Part shown: positions 14,092 to 20,724 of the stretch, in pieces
How the letters are laid out: each line of letters begins with the position of its first letter
Position numbering within the stretch: the first letter of the stretch is position 1
The notes under the pieces: model-generated
The model's input: the letters and a program-made list of their open reading frames with translations, nothing else
Database searches by the model: none
Told to the model about the DNA's origin: nothing
Made by a program: the position numbers and the translations under genes
Source: a virus
DNA: 49,946 bases
IMG/VR virus record: IMGVR_UViG_3300035670_000314
Coordinates: 1-49,946 of that record
Strand: one strand, 5' to 3'

Positions 14092-14592
14092 ATGAAATTC
14101 CAGCACGCCAAAATCGGCACCGTTTCCCACGGCGCTCTACGCCCCGAAGACCTGATTTCCACCTTCGCGGACGAAATTGAGGGCTTGACTCTCATCAACG
14201 GGGGTTTCCTCGCCCTTCCCGAGTCGCATCAAACCCGCGACTATCTCGCCCGGGTCCACGGTGAAGCATGCGACGCTTTCGCGGAGGACGGGGAAACGCT
14301 CGAATACGAAGACGACGCCCCGGAATTGATCGATAAATTGATTTCCGCCCTCGACACCTTCGCGCCCCCTTACTGTTACTTTGGCGCGCATCCCGGGGAC
14401 GGGTCCGATTTCGGCTTTTGGCCTTTCGAGGATTGGCGCGAACAAGCCGAAGACGACGAAACACCCATTACCGAAGGGGAGCCGGAAGCCGATTATCAGG
14501 GAACCTGGTTTTCCATCTCCGATCATGGGAACGTCACCTGCTACCTTCGCGACGACTCCGGAGCCGATACGGAGCTTTGGTCTATGGTTTGA
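14092..14592 (+). CDS. Array protein, acidic, unknown (166 aa)
   Basis: An acidic protein with an N-terminal helical half (EDLISTFADEIEGLTL), a middle Asp/Glu-rich segment, a GAHPGDGSDFGFWP motif and a C-terminal strand pair (GTWFSISDHGNVTCYLRDDSG...ELWSMV). I recall similar ISDHGN-type ends in uncharacterised plasmid and phage proteins, but no function. The longer in-frame reading is rejected because ATG 14092 follows CCCTGACAAAAT, the array's usual start context. The 3' flank carries the first two-hairpin element. Confidence 0.75.
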   Translation: MKFQHAKIGTVSHGALRPEDLISTFADEIEGLTLINGGFLALPESHQTRDYLARVHGEACDAFAEDGETLEYEDDAPELIDKLISALDTFAPPYCYFGAHPGDGSDFGFWPFEDWREQAEDDETPITEGEPEADYQGTWFSISDHGNVTCYLRDDSGADTELWSMV

Positions 14593-14613
14593 TCGATCCC
14601 CGCTTTCTTATAT

Positions 14614-14666
14614 CCCGCCCGGCCCCGGATTCTTTCCGGGGCCGGAGGGGGTGAAAGAATCACCCG
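14614..14666 (+). promoter_or_regulatory. Two-hairpin intergenic element 1
   Basis: Hairpin A is GGCCCCGGA/TCCGGGGCC (14621-14629 with 14635-14643). Hairpin B is GGGTGA-AAGAA-TCACCC (14649-14665). It is preceded by CCCGCCC, and the next ATG lies 24 bases after hairpin B. There is no T-run, so it is not a terminator. Confidence 0.65.
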
Positions 14667-14689
14667 CTAAACCACTACCTGACAAATAC

Positions 14690-14944
14690 ATGAAAAAGCC
14701 GATCAACGTTCGAGACTACAAAGGGGACACTTTCAACCCCGCACCTGAGACAGTGGAAACCGTCGCGCGGACCCTCTACCCTCAACAAATCGGGAACTTC
14801 TGCCCGGTTTTTTGCCGCTACAAGGGGCGCACCTATCAAGTTCAGTCGGAAGCGGGCGACTTGTCCGACCCTTTCCGCGCGGATGGCTCCTACCTGGAAA
14901 CCCTCTATATCGACCTCGCCCGGCCTTGCCAGTGGAGCCTGTAA
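14690..14944 (+). CDS. Array protein, unknown (84 aa)
   Basis: MKKPINVRDYKGDTFNPAP starts a small protein with PQQIGNFCPVFCRYKGRTYQVQSE and a C-terminal YLETLYIDLARPCQWSL. Three cysteines and many aromatic residues suggest a compact beta-rich fold; the family is unknown. The start follows ACCTGACAAATAC, typical of the array, and was chosen over longer in-frame readings that run through the structured element upstream. Confidence 0.7.
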   Translation: MKKPINVRDYKGDTFNPAPETVETVARTLYPQQIGNFCPVFCRYKGRTYQVQSEAGDLSDPFRADGSYLETLYIDLARPCQWSL

Positions 14945-14954
14945 GCCCTCTCAC

Positions 14955-15008
14955 CCCGCCCCCTTTCCCGTCGATCGGTGAAAGGGGAGGGGGTGAAAGA
15001 ATCACCCG
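14955..15008 (+). promoter_or_regulatory. Two-hairpin intergenic element 2
   Basis: Hairpin A is CCCCTTTC/GAAAGGGG (14960-14967 with 14980-14987), with an inner CCG/CGG. Hairpin B is GGGTGA-AAGAA-TCACCC (14991-15007). The next ATG is 21 bases downstream. Confidence 0.7.
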
Positions 15009-15028
15009 CTTAACCATACCCTGACAAA

Positions 15029-15337
15029 ATGAGAAAATTTGAGATTACCGTTCAACCGCAGCGCCGCCTTTTCCGTTGCGAAAAGATGCGCGACGAAAAC
15101 GCCCGGGGCCTTTACGGCTTTCACAGCTACGACAAGTGCCCCGATTGCAAGGTGACTCTTGACGGGTTCGCCTTGTGGGGTGAAAACGGGCACCTGCAAG
15201 GTGTCCTTTACCGTGACGAGCGGCCCACGGAAGCCGATCTAAAAGAATGGGCGGACCGGGTAAACCGCTACGCGCATCACCCCGCAGAATACGTTTTCCG
15301 CCACCGCGAGCAAGGGCACACTTACCTGGCAAACTGA
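15029..15337 (+). CDS. Array protein, unknown (102 aa)
   Basis: MRKFEITVQPQRRLFRCEKMRDENARGLYGFHSYDKCPDCKVTLDGF... contains Cys17, Cys37 and Cys40 (CPDC), possibly part of a metal or redox site, and a helical, basic C-terminal half (EADLKEWADRVNRYAHHPAEY). Starts with CCCTGACAAAATG, no Shine-Dalgarno. The family is not recognised. Located between elements 2 and the small gene at 15366. Confidence 0.72.
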   Translation: MRKFEITVQPQRRLFRCEKMRDENARGLYGFHSYDKCPDCKVTLDGFALWGENGHLQGVLYRDERPTEADLKEWADRVNRYAHHPAEYVFRHREQGHTYLAN

Positions 15338-15365
15338 ACCCCGCACCCATCACCCCGCCCATTAC

Positions 15366-15485
15366 ATGAAATCCTCGCCCATCTCCCCCGCCACCGCCCG
15401 CCGGGTTTTTCCCCGGGTCCGTGAAACCCTTTCACGATCCGCGCGCCGTCTCTTGGCTTTGACCGTCGCCGGGATTGAAATTTAA
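15366..15485 (+). CDS. Possible small basic peptide (39 aa)
   Basis: MKSSPISPATARRVFPRVRETLSRSARRLLALTVAGIEI, cited here as a whole only by its features: an Arg/Ser-rich helix and a short hydrophobic end. The ATG follows CCCGCCCATTAC, similar to other starts of the array, and the stop lies directly before the promoter at 15495. Part of it overlaps a GC-rich hairpin (CCGGG/CCCGG), so the stretch may be an untranslated element instead. Confidence 0.35.
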   Translation: MKSSPISPATARRVFPRVRETLSRSARRLLALTVAGIEI

Positions 15486-15494
15486 AATTCCCGA

Positions 15495-15522
15495 TTGACC
15501 TCACGACAATTAACCATAGAAT
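15495..15522 (+). promoter_or_regulatory. Promoter inside the small-gene array
   Basis: TTGACC (15495-15500), a 16-base spacer and TAGAAT (15517-15522), with the next ATG 10 bases on, so the leader would be only a few bases. Upstream, AAATTTAAAATTCCCG repeats exactly the sequence before the promoter at 17071, suggesting a shared UP-type element. Confidence 0.7.
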
Positions 15523-15532
15523 AAATACAGAT

Positions 15533-15850
15533 ATGAAAATCACGCCACGTTGCCCCTCCGCCGCCCGTCTCCGTGCAATCGGAGTCGATTACCCCGAAAA
15601 GTTCCGCGCCCGTGCAAAACAGGGCTTTGAATGGAACCGCTACGACGGGCACAAGTCGCACGCCGTCGCCGCGTTCCTGGAAGAGCTAAACGCGCTTTCC
15701 GGCCACTACGGGGTTGAATCGCTCTTTCACGACGGCAACCCTGATTTGTGGTATCTGAACGCGGGAGACGTTTACACCGCTACCGTCTTTTATAACTCCG
15801 CCACCGATAACCTTTTAATTTCCGACCTGGGGACCGTTATCGGCGGCTAA
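15533..15850 (+). CDS. Array protein, unknown (105 aa)
   Basis: MKITPRCPSAARLRAIGVDYPEKFRARAKQ begins a protein with a basic helical N-terminus, AVAAFLEELNALSGHYGVESLFHDG in the middle and a strand-rich C-terminus (DVYTATVFYNSATDNLLISDLGTVIGG). It has the look of a small alpha/beta sensor-like domain but no known signature. It is transcribed from its own promoter and followed by element 3. Confidence 0.72.
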   Translation: MKITPRCPSAARLRAIGVDYPEKFRARAKQGFEWNRYDGHKSHAVAAFLEELNALSGHYGVESLFHDGNPDLWYLNAGDVYTATVFYNSATDNLLISDLGTVIGG

Positions 15851-15859
15851 CCCCTTCCA

Positions 15860-15919
15860 TCCCGCCCGCCCTTTCCCGGTTGATCGGTGAAAGGGCGGAG
15901 GGGGTGAAAGAATCACCCG
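15860..15919 (+). promoter_or_regulatory. Two-hairpin intergenic element 3
   Basis: Hairpin A is CGCCCTTTC/GAAAGGGCG (15867-15875 with 15889-15897). Hairpin B is GGGTGA-AAGAA-TCACCC by position (15902-15918). Compared with element 2, the stem has changed base while keeping its pairing. The next ATG is 25 bases downstream. Confidence 0.7.
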
Positions 15920-15943
15920 CTTAACCTGATACCCTAACAATAC

Positions 15944-16624
15944 ATGAAAATTCCGACTAGCTATCAAGACGCCGCCGCCTACCTGGGGCGAAAAACCGAC
16001 CGTCCCGCCGCCAATAACACCCGCGTCCAGTTGCGCGACGGCGGGAAAATTGCCCTCCGCCTCCACGGAACCGACGTGGTGACCTGGAACCCGGACGGCT
16101 CCGCCGTGTTGAACTCCGGAGGCTGGCGCACCGTCACCACAAAAGCCCGGATCAATGACGCCACCCCGGCCCGCCTTTACCAGAAGGGCGGTATCTGGTA
16201 TCACCGCGACGGGCACCCCTTCGCGGACGGGGACACGATCAACCCGGACGGCTCCCGCCTGGTTTCCCTCGCCGCCCCGGACGCGGTGAAAGAAGCGCGG
16301 GAGCTTTCCCGCCGGATCGCGAAGTATTCGCGTGACCTCGCCGCCGCGCTCCCCCTCCCGCACCCCTCCGGCGGTGACTGCTTCTTTTGCTCCATGTTTC
16401 CCGACACCCCGGGCGAGTGTGACGCGGGCCACCTCGAAAGCCACATGGAGGAAAGCTATTTTGTCCCATCGCTCGCCCTTCGCGCCCTCCGTGAAGCGAA
16501 AGAGAACGATTTGATTATTGCGGCATCCTTTGAAGAGGCGGGACGGTGGACGGAGCTTGCACGGGAGCGCACCGGCAAAGCGGTGCGGAACTACCTCAAG
16601 CGTCGCCTTTCCCTTGCCCGTTGA
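15944..16624 (+). CDS. Conserved mobile-element protein of unknown function (226 aa)
   Basis: The N-terminal 100 residues belong to a family I recall from many phages: YLGRKTDRPAANNTRV, RLHGTDVVTWNPDG, SGGWRTVTTKARIN. A strand-rich repeat follows (GGIWYHRDGHPFADGDTINPDGSRL). The C-terminal half is helical with a Cys/His cluster (CFFCSMF...CDAGHLESHMEE) that could bind zinc. The function is unknown; its spread across phages and plasmids suggests a general anti-host or accessory role. It starts after CCCTAACAATAC. Confidence 0.82.
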   Translation: MKIPTSYQDAAAYLGRKTDRPAANNTRVQLRDGGKIALRLHGTDVVTWNPDGSAVLNSGGWRTVTTKARINDATPARLYQKGGIWYHRDGHPFADGDTINPDGSRLVSLAAPDAVKEARELSRRIAKYSRDLAAALPLPHPSGGDCFFCSMFPDTPGECDAGHLESHMEESYFVPSLALRALREAKENDLIIAASFEEAGRWTELARERTGKAVRNYLKRRLSLAR

Positions 16625-16637
16625 TCGCGCGAAGTGT

Positions 16638-16690
16638 CCCGCCTACCCTCCCGGATCAGTCCGGCGAGGGTAGCGGGGGCAAGTCGCCCG
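16638..16690 (+). promoter_or_regulatory. Two-hairpin intergenic element 4
   Basis: CTACCCTC/GAGGGTAG (16643-16650 with 16666-16673), inner CCGGA/TCCGG and outer CCCGC/GCGGG, then GGGC-AAGTC-GCCC (16677-16689). The ATG follows after 26 bases. Hairpin B differs in sequence from elements 1-3 but keeps position and shape. Confidence 0.65.
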
Positions 16691-16715
16691 ATTGAACCCT
16701 AACCGATCAACCAAA

Positions 16716-17018
16716 ATGAAAACCAAAGTCATCTTCCGCAAGTGGAAAGGAACGGGCGACGTGATCGCCCTGTTTCCCGAAGTCCCCGGCACCGTCAACC
16801 CCGCGCATTGCCTCAGTTACGAAAGGCACGGGCAACACGGGGCCGCGCACCTGGCCGGAGTCATCGCCAACACGCGCCCCGCATCGCCGGAGGAAAGCGC
16901 CGACCTGGCCCGCGAGCTTGAGCGGATCGGCTATGAACTGGAACCCGTGACCCGCACCCCGGGCAATGCCTGGGACACGCGCCGCGTTGAAATCTCCCGC
17001 TATCACTCCGCCGCCTGA
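16716..17018 (+). CDS. Conserved mobile-element protein of unknown function (100 aa)
   Basis: MKTKVIFRKWKGTGDVIALFPEVPG followed by CLSYERHGQHGAA matches a small family I recall from phages and plasmids, with the pattern KVIFRKxKxxGDVIALFP and C-SY-x-GQH. A helical C-terminus (EESADLARELERIGYELEPV) follows. It is soluble, with no catalytic motif recognised. ATG 16716 is preferred to an upstream ATG at 16692 because it follows CAACCAAA and begins the conserved block. Confidence 0.8.
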   Translation: MKTKVIFRKWKGTGDVIALFPEVPGTVNPAHCLSYERHGQHGAAHLAGVIANTRPASPEESADLARELERIGYELEPVTRTPGNAWDTRRVEISRYHSAA

Positions 17019-17070
17019 TCCCCCGGCTGAATCCGCCCGGCACCACGGAAAAGAAATTTAAAATTCCCGC

Positions 17071-17099
17071 TTGCATCTCTCACCCTTTTACGCTACAAT
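17071..17099 (+). promoter_or_regulatory. Promoter inside the small-gene array
   Basis: TTGCAT (17071-17076), a 17-base spacer and TACAAT (17094-17099), preceded by AAATTTAAAATTCCCG as at 15495. It serves the gene at 17132 with a short leader. Confidence 0.7.
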
Positions 17100-17131
17100 T
17101 AATTGTTACCTGAACCCTACACCCTGACAAA

Positions 17132-17593
17132 ATGAAAAAGACCATCACCGAAAAACGCGCCGCCGCCTCGCTGGCGCACCTGTCCGATCCCGCCGCCGTG
17201 GAGACGTTCGCGGTTGACTGGAAAAAGTCCCGCACCTGGGACTACACCGCCAGCGTGAACACTTACCACGGACGCGCCGCCCTCGCGAGCGGTTGCGGAT
17301 ACGACAAACTCTCCGCCGTCGTCGTCGAATACCTCTGCGAGGCTCCGGCCCCGGAACTCGTGGAAGCGATTCGCGGTTGTGGGGGTGCCGGGATCAATTC
17401 CGTAATCAACAAGGCCCGCGCCGCCGGTTGGAACCTGGAACACGTCCACAACGGGACGGTGACCGATACCTTCCGCCTCTCCCGCATCGCTCCGGTTGCC
17501 CCCGTCCCGGCACCCCTCGCCGCTCTTCGTCATCACGTCACCGGAGCGATTGAACGGGGCGAGGCGCAAGCCATCACCGAAATGCCCGCCTGA
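17132..17593 (+). CDS. Array protein, unknown (153 aa)
   Basis: The N-terminus is basic and helical, with ALASGCGYDKLSAVVVEYLCEA in the middle, then ELVEAIRGCGGAGINSVINKARAAGWNLEHVHNGTVTDTFRLSRI. The GAGxxSVxxAxxxxGWxLE pattern resembles a conserved phage/plasmid protein I cannot name. The Pro/Ala-rich tail is probably disordered. Starts with CCCTGACAAAATG. Confidence 0.75.
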   Translation: MKKTITEKRAAASLAHLSDPAAVETFAVDWKKSRTWDYTASVNTYHGRAALASGCGYDKLSAVVVEYLCEAPAPELVEAIRGCGGAGINSVINKARAAGWNLEHVHNGTVTDTFRLSRIAPVAPVPAPLAALRHHVTGAIERGEAQAITEMPA

Positions 17594-17595
17594 CA

Positions 17596-17646
17596 CCCCG
17601 ACTGTTCCTTCGCACCTTGCGAGGGAACAGAGGGGGTAGCAGTCCG
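17596..17646 (+). promoter_or_regulatory. Intergenic hairpin element 5
   Basis: CTGTTCC/GGAACAG (17602-17608 with 17624-17630) with inner TCGC/GCGA. It is followed by AGGGGGTAGC; hairpin B is not clear here. It occupies the same position as the other elements in the array. Confidence 0.55.
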
Positions 17647-17678
17647 CGCCCATCTTCACCCCATACCCCTACCACATT

Positions 17679-18068
17679 ATGAAACCTGCTATTGAAGCCC
17701 GTTGTCTCCGTCACGCCGCCGCCTTGGCGGAACTGTTCCCGAACGCTACCAAGTCCGGGCTGGATTTGTGCCGCGCCTTGCGCCGGATCGAGGCGCGCGC
17801 CCATCGCGCCGCCACCGATTACTGCAACGGCGACATCTCCACGGATCAATGGGAAGGGGTTCACGATCAATTCCACGGGAAAGTCGCGGACCTCCTCAAC
17901 CCGTCGATCGAACTCGCCAACGCGATTTTTATCGACGGCGATCCGCGCGGCTACGCGCTCAAACTGGACGACGCGTTCACCCGCGAGCACAACCAGACCG
18001 CGAAGACGCCCATCCATACCGATTGGGGCGGCTACGGAATCCTGGCCCCCGACCTCACCGAAGGCTAA
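17679..18068 (+). CDS. Conserved mobile-element protein of unknown function (129 aa)
   Basis: A helical N-terminal half (LRHAAALAELFPNATKSGLDLCRALRRIEARAHRAATDY) is followed by a C-terminal signature GDPRGYALKLDD...HTDWGGYGILAPDLTEG, which I recall from uncharacterised phage and plasmid proteins. The DPRGYALK and DWGGYGI blocks are the likely functional site, though no reaction is known. The ATG at 17679 follows CCTACCACATT. Confidence 0.8.
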   Translation: MKPAIEARCLRHAAALAELFPNATKSGLDLCRALRRIEARAHRAATDYCNGDISTDQWEGVHDQFHGKVADLLNPSIELANAIFIDGDPRGYALKLDDAFTREHNQTAKTPIHTDWGGYGILAPDLTEG

Positions 18069-18074
18069 CCCCTT

Positions 18075-18120
18075 GCGCCCCGTCCGGCCCCGGGCTTTGT
18101 GCCTGGGTCCGGCGGGGGCG
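18075..18120 (+). promoter_or_regulatory. Intergenic hairpin element 6
   Basis: A nested stem: GCCCCG/CGGGGGC (18077-18082 with 18113-18119), CCGG/CCGG (18084-18087 with 18109-18112) and an inner CCGGGC/GCCTGG. It is followed by GAAAGAGTAATCCGC, a diverged form of the hairpin B region, and a CCTGACAAAATG start. Confidence 0.6.
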
Positions 18121-18159
18121 AAAGAGTAATCCGCCCGGCACCCTTAACCACCTGACAAA

Positions 18160-18756
18160 ATGAAAGTTGAATTGACCCTGCAAGACGCAACGGAACGCGC
18201 CGTGTTCCTGACCAACGCGAACGGATACGACGTTGCCATGATTACCCGCCTCGATTTGGGCGATAACCCGAACACGCCGGAGCCGGAATTTTTGACCGGC
18301 GAACAGTGGCAAGGGTTGATCGATCAAATCGCGGAAATCTTCCCGGCCCCGCCGAAGAAAGAATTGACCCACACCGAATTGATCGAGGCCCTTCGCCTCG
18401 CCGCCCCTTCCGTCTCCATCACCACGGAATGGGAACACGACGACGATTGCGCCGGGGATTGGCGCGAACTCTCCCGCCCCGGTAACTGCTTCCACGGCGA
18501 GGACCGCGACGACTGGGAGTGTTGGCAAAGCACCGTCACCGCCCGCGCCATCGTCAACGGCGAGATGATCGAGGGCGAGGACTATCTTGGCGGAACCTGG
18601 GAGAAATACGGTGACAACCCGGCAAAGACCAACCCCGACATCTCCGGTTACTTCCCCGGCATGGCGCTGAACGCATTGACAGAACTGCAAAGCCAGATTC
18701 CCGCCGGATACCGCTCTCTCGCCCGTGAGATCAACGCCGCGCTTGAACTTCTCTGA
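18160..18756 (+). CDS. Conserved mobile-element protein of unknown function (198 aa)
   Basis: The N-terminal region is mixed. The middle region has ITTEWEHDDDC and DDWECWQSTVTARAIVNGEMIEGEDYLGGTWEKYGDNPAKTNPDISGYFPGMALNALTELQ, where the YLGGTWEKxGDNPAxxNPxISGY block recalls a recurring phage/plasmid family. It is very acidic, with two to three cysteines in the centre. It shares a transcript with the two following genes. The function is unknown. Confidence 0.8.
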   Translation: MKVELTLQDATERAVFLTNANGYDVAMITRLDLGDNPNTPEPEFLTGEQWQGLIDQIAEIFPAPPKKELTHTELIEALRLAAPSVSITTEWEHDDDCAGDWRELSRPGNCFHGEDRDDWECWQSTVTARAIVNGEMIEGEDYLGGTWEKYGDNPAKTNPDISGYFPGMALNALTELQSQIPAGYRSLAREINAALELL

Positions 18757-18768
18757 CCTTCACACACC

Positions 18769-18951
18769 ATGCGAAAACTTTTCTACCTCATGGACAACGT
18801 TGGCCGCGCCCGCTACACCGTGAACACTCACGACGGCGAGTCAACGCACCCCGACGGGAGCCCCTTCTACGGGATCGCGATCTTTCACAACAAACGCAAG
18901 CGCGATCGCTTTGTCCGTGACCTCAAGCGGGCCGGATACTCTGAACGCTGA
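18769..18951 (+). CDS. Small conserved mobile-element protein (60 aa)
   Basis: A basic protein with YTVNTHDGESTHPDGSPFYGIAIF and a helix NKRKRDRFVRDLKRAGY. The THxDGSPFxxIxIFxNKRK pattern matches small proteins I recall from plasmids and phages with no assigned role. It begins 12 bases after the preceding stop, so it is co-transcribed, and it is too short to be an enzyme. Confidence 0.78.
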   Translation: MRKLFYLMDNVGRARYTVNTHDGESTHPDGSPFYGIAIFHNKRKRDRFVRDLKRAGYSER

Positions 18952-18979
18952 ACCACCACACCCCTAACAACCTGACAAA

Positions 18980-19387
18980 ATGAAAAAGTCCTTCTGTTTC
19001 TATCCTGTTTCTTCCCGCTACGGCGCACCAATGGGCCGACAAAACCAGATGCCCGATCCCGACGACGCCCCGGTCAAGCTCCGCCTCTGCCGTGCCCGGT
19101 GGGTTGACGGGGATTACGATCAGGGCGGCGCATACTGGGGCGGAGGAGGGCACGGGGACATTTACTGTGGCTACTCCGTGCGTCTGGGAATTCGGATCTA
19201 CGCCCGGGGTAAAAGCGAAGGGGAAGCGGCGGCGAAGATCCTCGATTGTTGCCCGACCGGCTCGACCTGCGGAACTCGCTACCTCCCCTTCCCCGGAGCC
19301 CCTCACGCCCCGCGCCCGGACGTGGAAGAAATGCAGCGGCAGATGTGCGCCGCGTTCTCCGGTCACCTCGACAAATCCAAAGATTGA
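18980..19387 (+). CDS. Array protein, unknown (135 aa)
   Basis: Starts MKKSFCFYPVSSRYGAPMGRQNQMP; the middle has VDGDYDQGGAYWGGGGHGDIYCGYSVRLGIRIYARGKSEGEAAAKIL and six cysteines in total (FCF, RLC, YCG, CC, TCG, MCA). The RYGAPMGR and GGAYWG blocks look conserved. It could be a small metal-binding or disulfide protein. Starts after CCCTAACAACCTGACAAA. Confidence 0.75.
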   Translation: MKKSFCFYPVSSRYGAPMGRQNQMPDPDDAPVKLRLCRARWVDGDYDQGGAYWGGGGHGDIYCGYSVRLGIRIYARGKSEGEAAAKILDCCPTGSTCGTRYLPFPGAPHAPRPDVEEMQRQMCAAFSGHLDKSKD

Positions 19388-19395
19388 TTCCCGTC

Positions 19396-19428
19396 CCGCC
19401 CTTCCGTTGAATCCGCGCGGGAGGGCGG
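19396..19428 (+). promoter_or_regulatory. Intergenic hairpin element 7
   Basis: CCGCCCTTCC (19396-19405) pairs with GGGAGGGCGG (19419-19428), with one G-T pair, and outer bases add CCCGC-type pairing. Hairpin B is replaced by an A/T-rich stretch leading into the promoter at 19452. Confidence 0.6.
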
Positions 19429-19451
19429 CGGGGAGTCAATCAAAAATAAAA

Positions 19452-19479
19452 TTGACGCCACCGTAATTAGTTCTACAAT
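19452..19479 (+). promoter_or_regulatory. Promoter of the last array gene
   Basis: TTGACG (19452-19457), a 16-base spacer and TACAAT (19474-19479), preceded by an A-rich upstream stretch. The ATG is 25 bases downstream. Confidence 0.7.
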
Positions 19480-19504
19480 TAATCCTAAACCCAAACCTGA
19501 CCCT

Positions 19505-19951
19505 ATGAAAGAAATTCTCCAATACCAAACCAAAGACGGACGCGTCTTCAACACCGCCGAAGCGGCGCGGGATCACGAGACCCTCGTTGCCCGTATCGAA
19601 GCCATCATGGCCCCGCTCGGGGACACCCACCCCGACGTGAAGGACGGCAAGGGATGGGTCCAGCACGACCTCGAAACCGTGAACCGGGCCAAAGATCAGA
19701 TCATCCATATCGGGAAAGAGAAAGGACTCTTCCGTGCGTTCGATCATATTCAACGCGCCCTCGGTCGGGAACTTCACCCGTTTTCTTTGGCTGGTCGCAT
19801 CCTGGACGATCACGGCGGACCTCTCGCCCATGCGTGGGCTCGCTTCGGTCGGATCGACGAACAGGGGCGCGAGCACCAGCAGCCTTTCTACGCATACACC
19901 AACGGACCCCTTCCGGAGCACGTCCTCATCGAAGACCGTCGCCGCGCCTGA
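19505..19951 (+). CDS. Conserved mobile-element protein of unknown function (148 aa)
   Basis: Recognised from memory by its pattern: KDGKGWVQHDLETVNRAKDQIIHIG, then HPFSLAGRILDDHGGPLAHAWARFGRIDEQGREHQQPFYAYTNGPLPE. Related proteins occur in phages and integrated elements without known function. Conserved His, Asp, Gly and Arg residues in GRILDDHGGP and the GREHQQPF block suggest a binding pocket. Starts after ACCTGACCCT. Confidence 0.8.
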   Translation: MKEILQYQTKDGRVFNTAEAARDHETLVARIEAIMAPLGDTHPDVKDGKGWVQHDLETVNRAKDQIIHIGKEKGLFRAFDHIQRALGRELHPFSLAGRILDDHGGPLAHAWARFGRIDEQGREHQQPFYAYTNGPLPEHVLIEDRRRA

Positions 19952-19964
19952 CCCAATGAACCCG

Positions 19965-20207
19965 TCACCCCATCGACTTGTCTCCCCGGCACTTCCACTT
20001 CCGGCGGGACAGGTTGTTGGGGGAGTTCGGGTCGTCCTTCCAGTCACCTTTGATCTTCGCGCTACGTGCGCAATACGCGTCCCCCTTGGCAGTGCCGGGG
20101 CGGATGCGGTCGCCCCCATCCTTGGCCTTCCCGGCCTGACCATACTTGACCGTTTTCTTCCGACCCGTCTCCGGGTTGACCACCACTTTTGTGAATCTCT
20201 TTTTCAT
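19965..20207 (-). CDS. DUF6321-like basic protein on the opposite strand (80 aa)
   Basis: MKKRFTKVVVNPETGRKKTVK... continues with GDAYCARSAKIKGDWKDDPNSPNNLSRRKWKCRG, a motif typical of small phage proteins with a C-terminal DUF6321-type block. It is strongly basic, with two cysteines. It lies on the minus strand between two rightward genes with short gaps on each side (13 and 27 bases), so it interrupts the direction of the array. No dedicated promoter was recognised. Confidence 0.8.
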   Translation of the reverse strand: MKKRFTKVVVNPETGRKKTVKYGQAGKAKDGGDRIRPGTAKGDAYCARSAKIKGDWKDDPNSPNNLSRRKWKCRGDKSMG

Positions 20208-20234
20208 CCCCGAACAGTGCCACTGATTTCATCC

Positions 20235-20618
20235 ATGAGCAACCCCACCCTCTACGACTGGTCCGCCATCGACTGGACCAAGACCAATTCGGAGATCATC
20301 TACGAGACCGGCGCGTCGAAGTCTGCCGTCGCTGTCGCCCGGGGCAAATATGCCCCGGGCACCCAGGCAACCCGGAACCCGGTCCTCCCCTGCCAGCGTG
20401 GCGAGATCACCGCTTTCCTCGCCACCCGCAAGCCCGGTGACCAGTTCTGGATCGAGGGTCTGCCCGCCGATGCGTGGGCGATCCTGCAATCCGGCAACCA
20501 CAAGCTGAAAGTCCGCGCCAAGTGTGAGTCTTTCTATGCGACCCCCTGCCGCACCTCCTACGGCCCGCCCGTCACCCTGACCCGGGTTACCATCATCAAA
20601 GTCACCCCCAAACCCTGA
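20235..20618 (+). CDS. Phage protein with N-terminal HTH-like segment (127 aa)
   Basis: The N-terminal residues YDWSAIDWTKTNSEIIYETGASKSAVAVARGKYAP read as a helix-turn-helix of the type found in phage DNA-binding proteins (DWxKxNxEIAxxxGxSxxxVxxAR). The remainder is mixed (RGEITAFLATRKPGDQFWIEGL) and ends with a strand pair. It may bind DNA near its own operon. The ATG at 20235 is chosen over a longer shadow reading that covers the reverse-strand gene. Confidence 0.72.
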   Translation: MSNPTLYDWSAIDWTKTNSEIIYETGASKSAVAVARGKYAPGTQATRNPVLPCQRGEITAFLATRKPGDQFWIEGLPADAWAILQSGNHKLKVRAKCESFYATPCRTSYGPPVTLTRVTIIKVTPKP

Positions 20619-20622
20619 TCCC

Positions 20623-20724
20623 ATGAACCACTTCCTTCGATACTTCGACAACTACCTCGCCGCCCTTCTCCTGTTGGCGGCGCTCATCCTCTTCGCGAAA
20701 CTCCTGATCTGGCTCAACGCATGA
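20623..20724 (+). CDS. Tiny membrane protein (33 aa)
   Basis: MNHFLRYFDNYLAALLLLAALILFAKLLIWLNA as a whole is a single transmembrane helix with a short N-terminal soluble part. The ATG follows the preceding stop by 4 bases, and the stop overlaps the next ATG (ATGA). Small single-pass proteins at this place in phages may modulate holins or membranes. Confidence 0.65.
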   Translation: MNHFLRYFDNYLAALLLLAALILFAKLLIWLNA

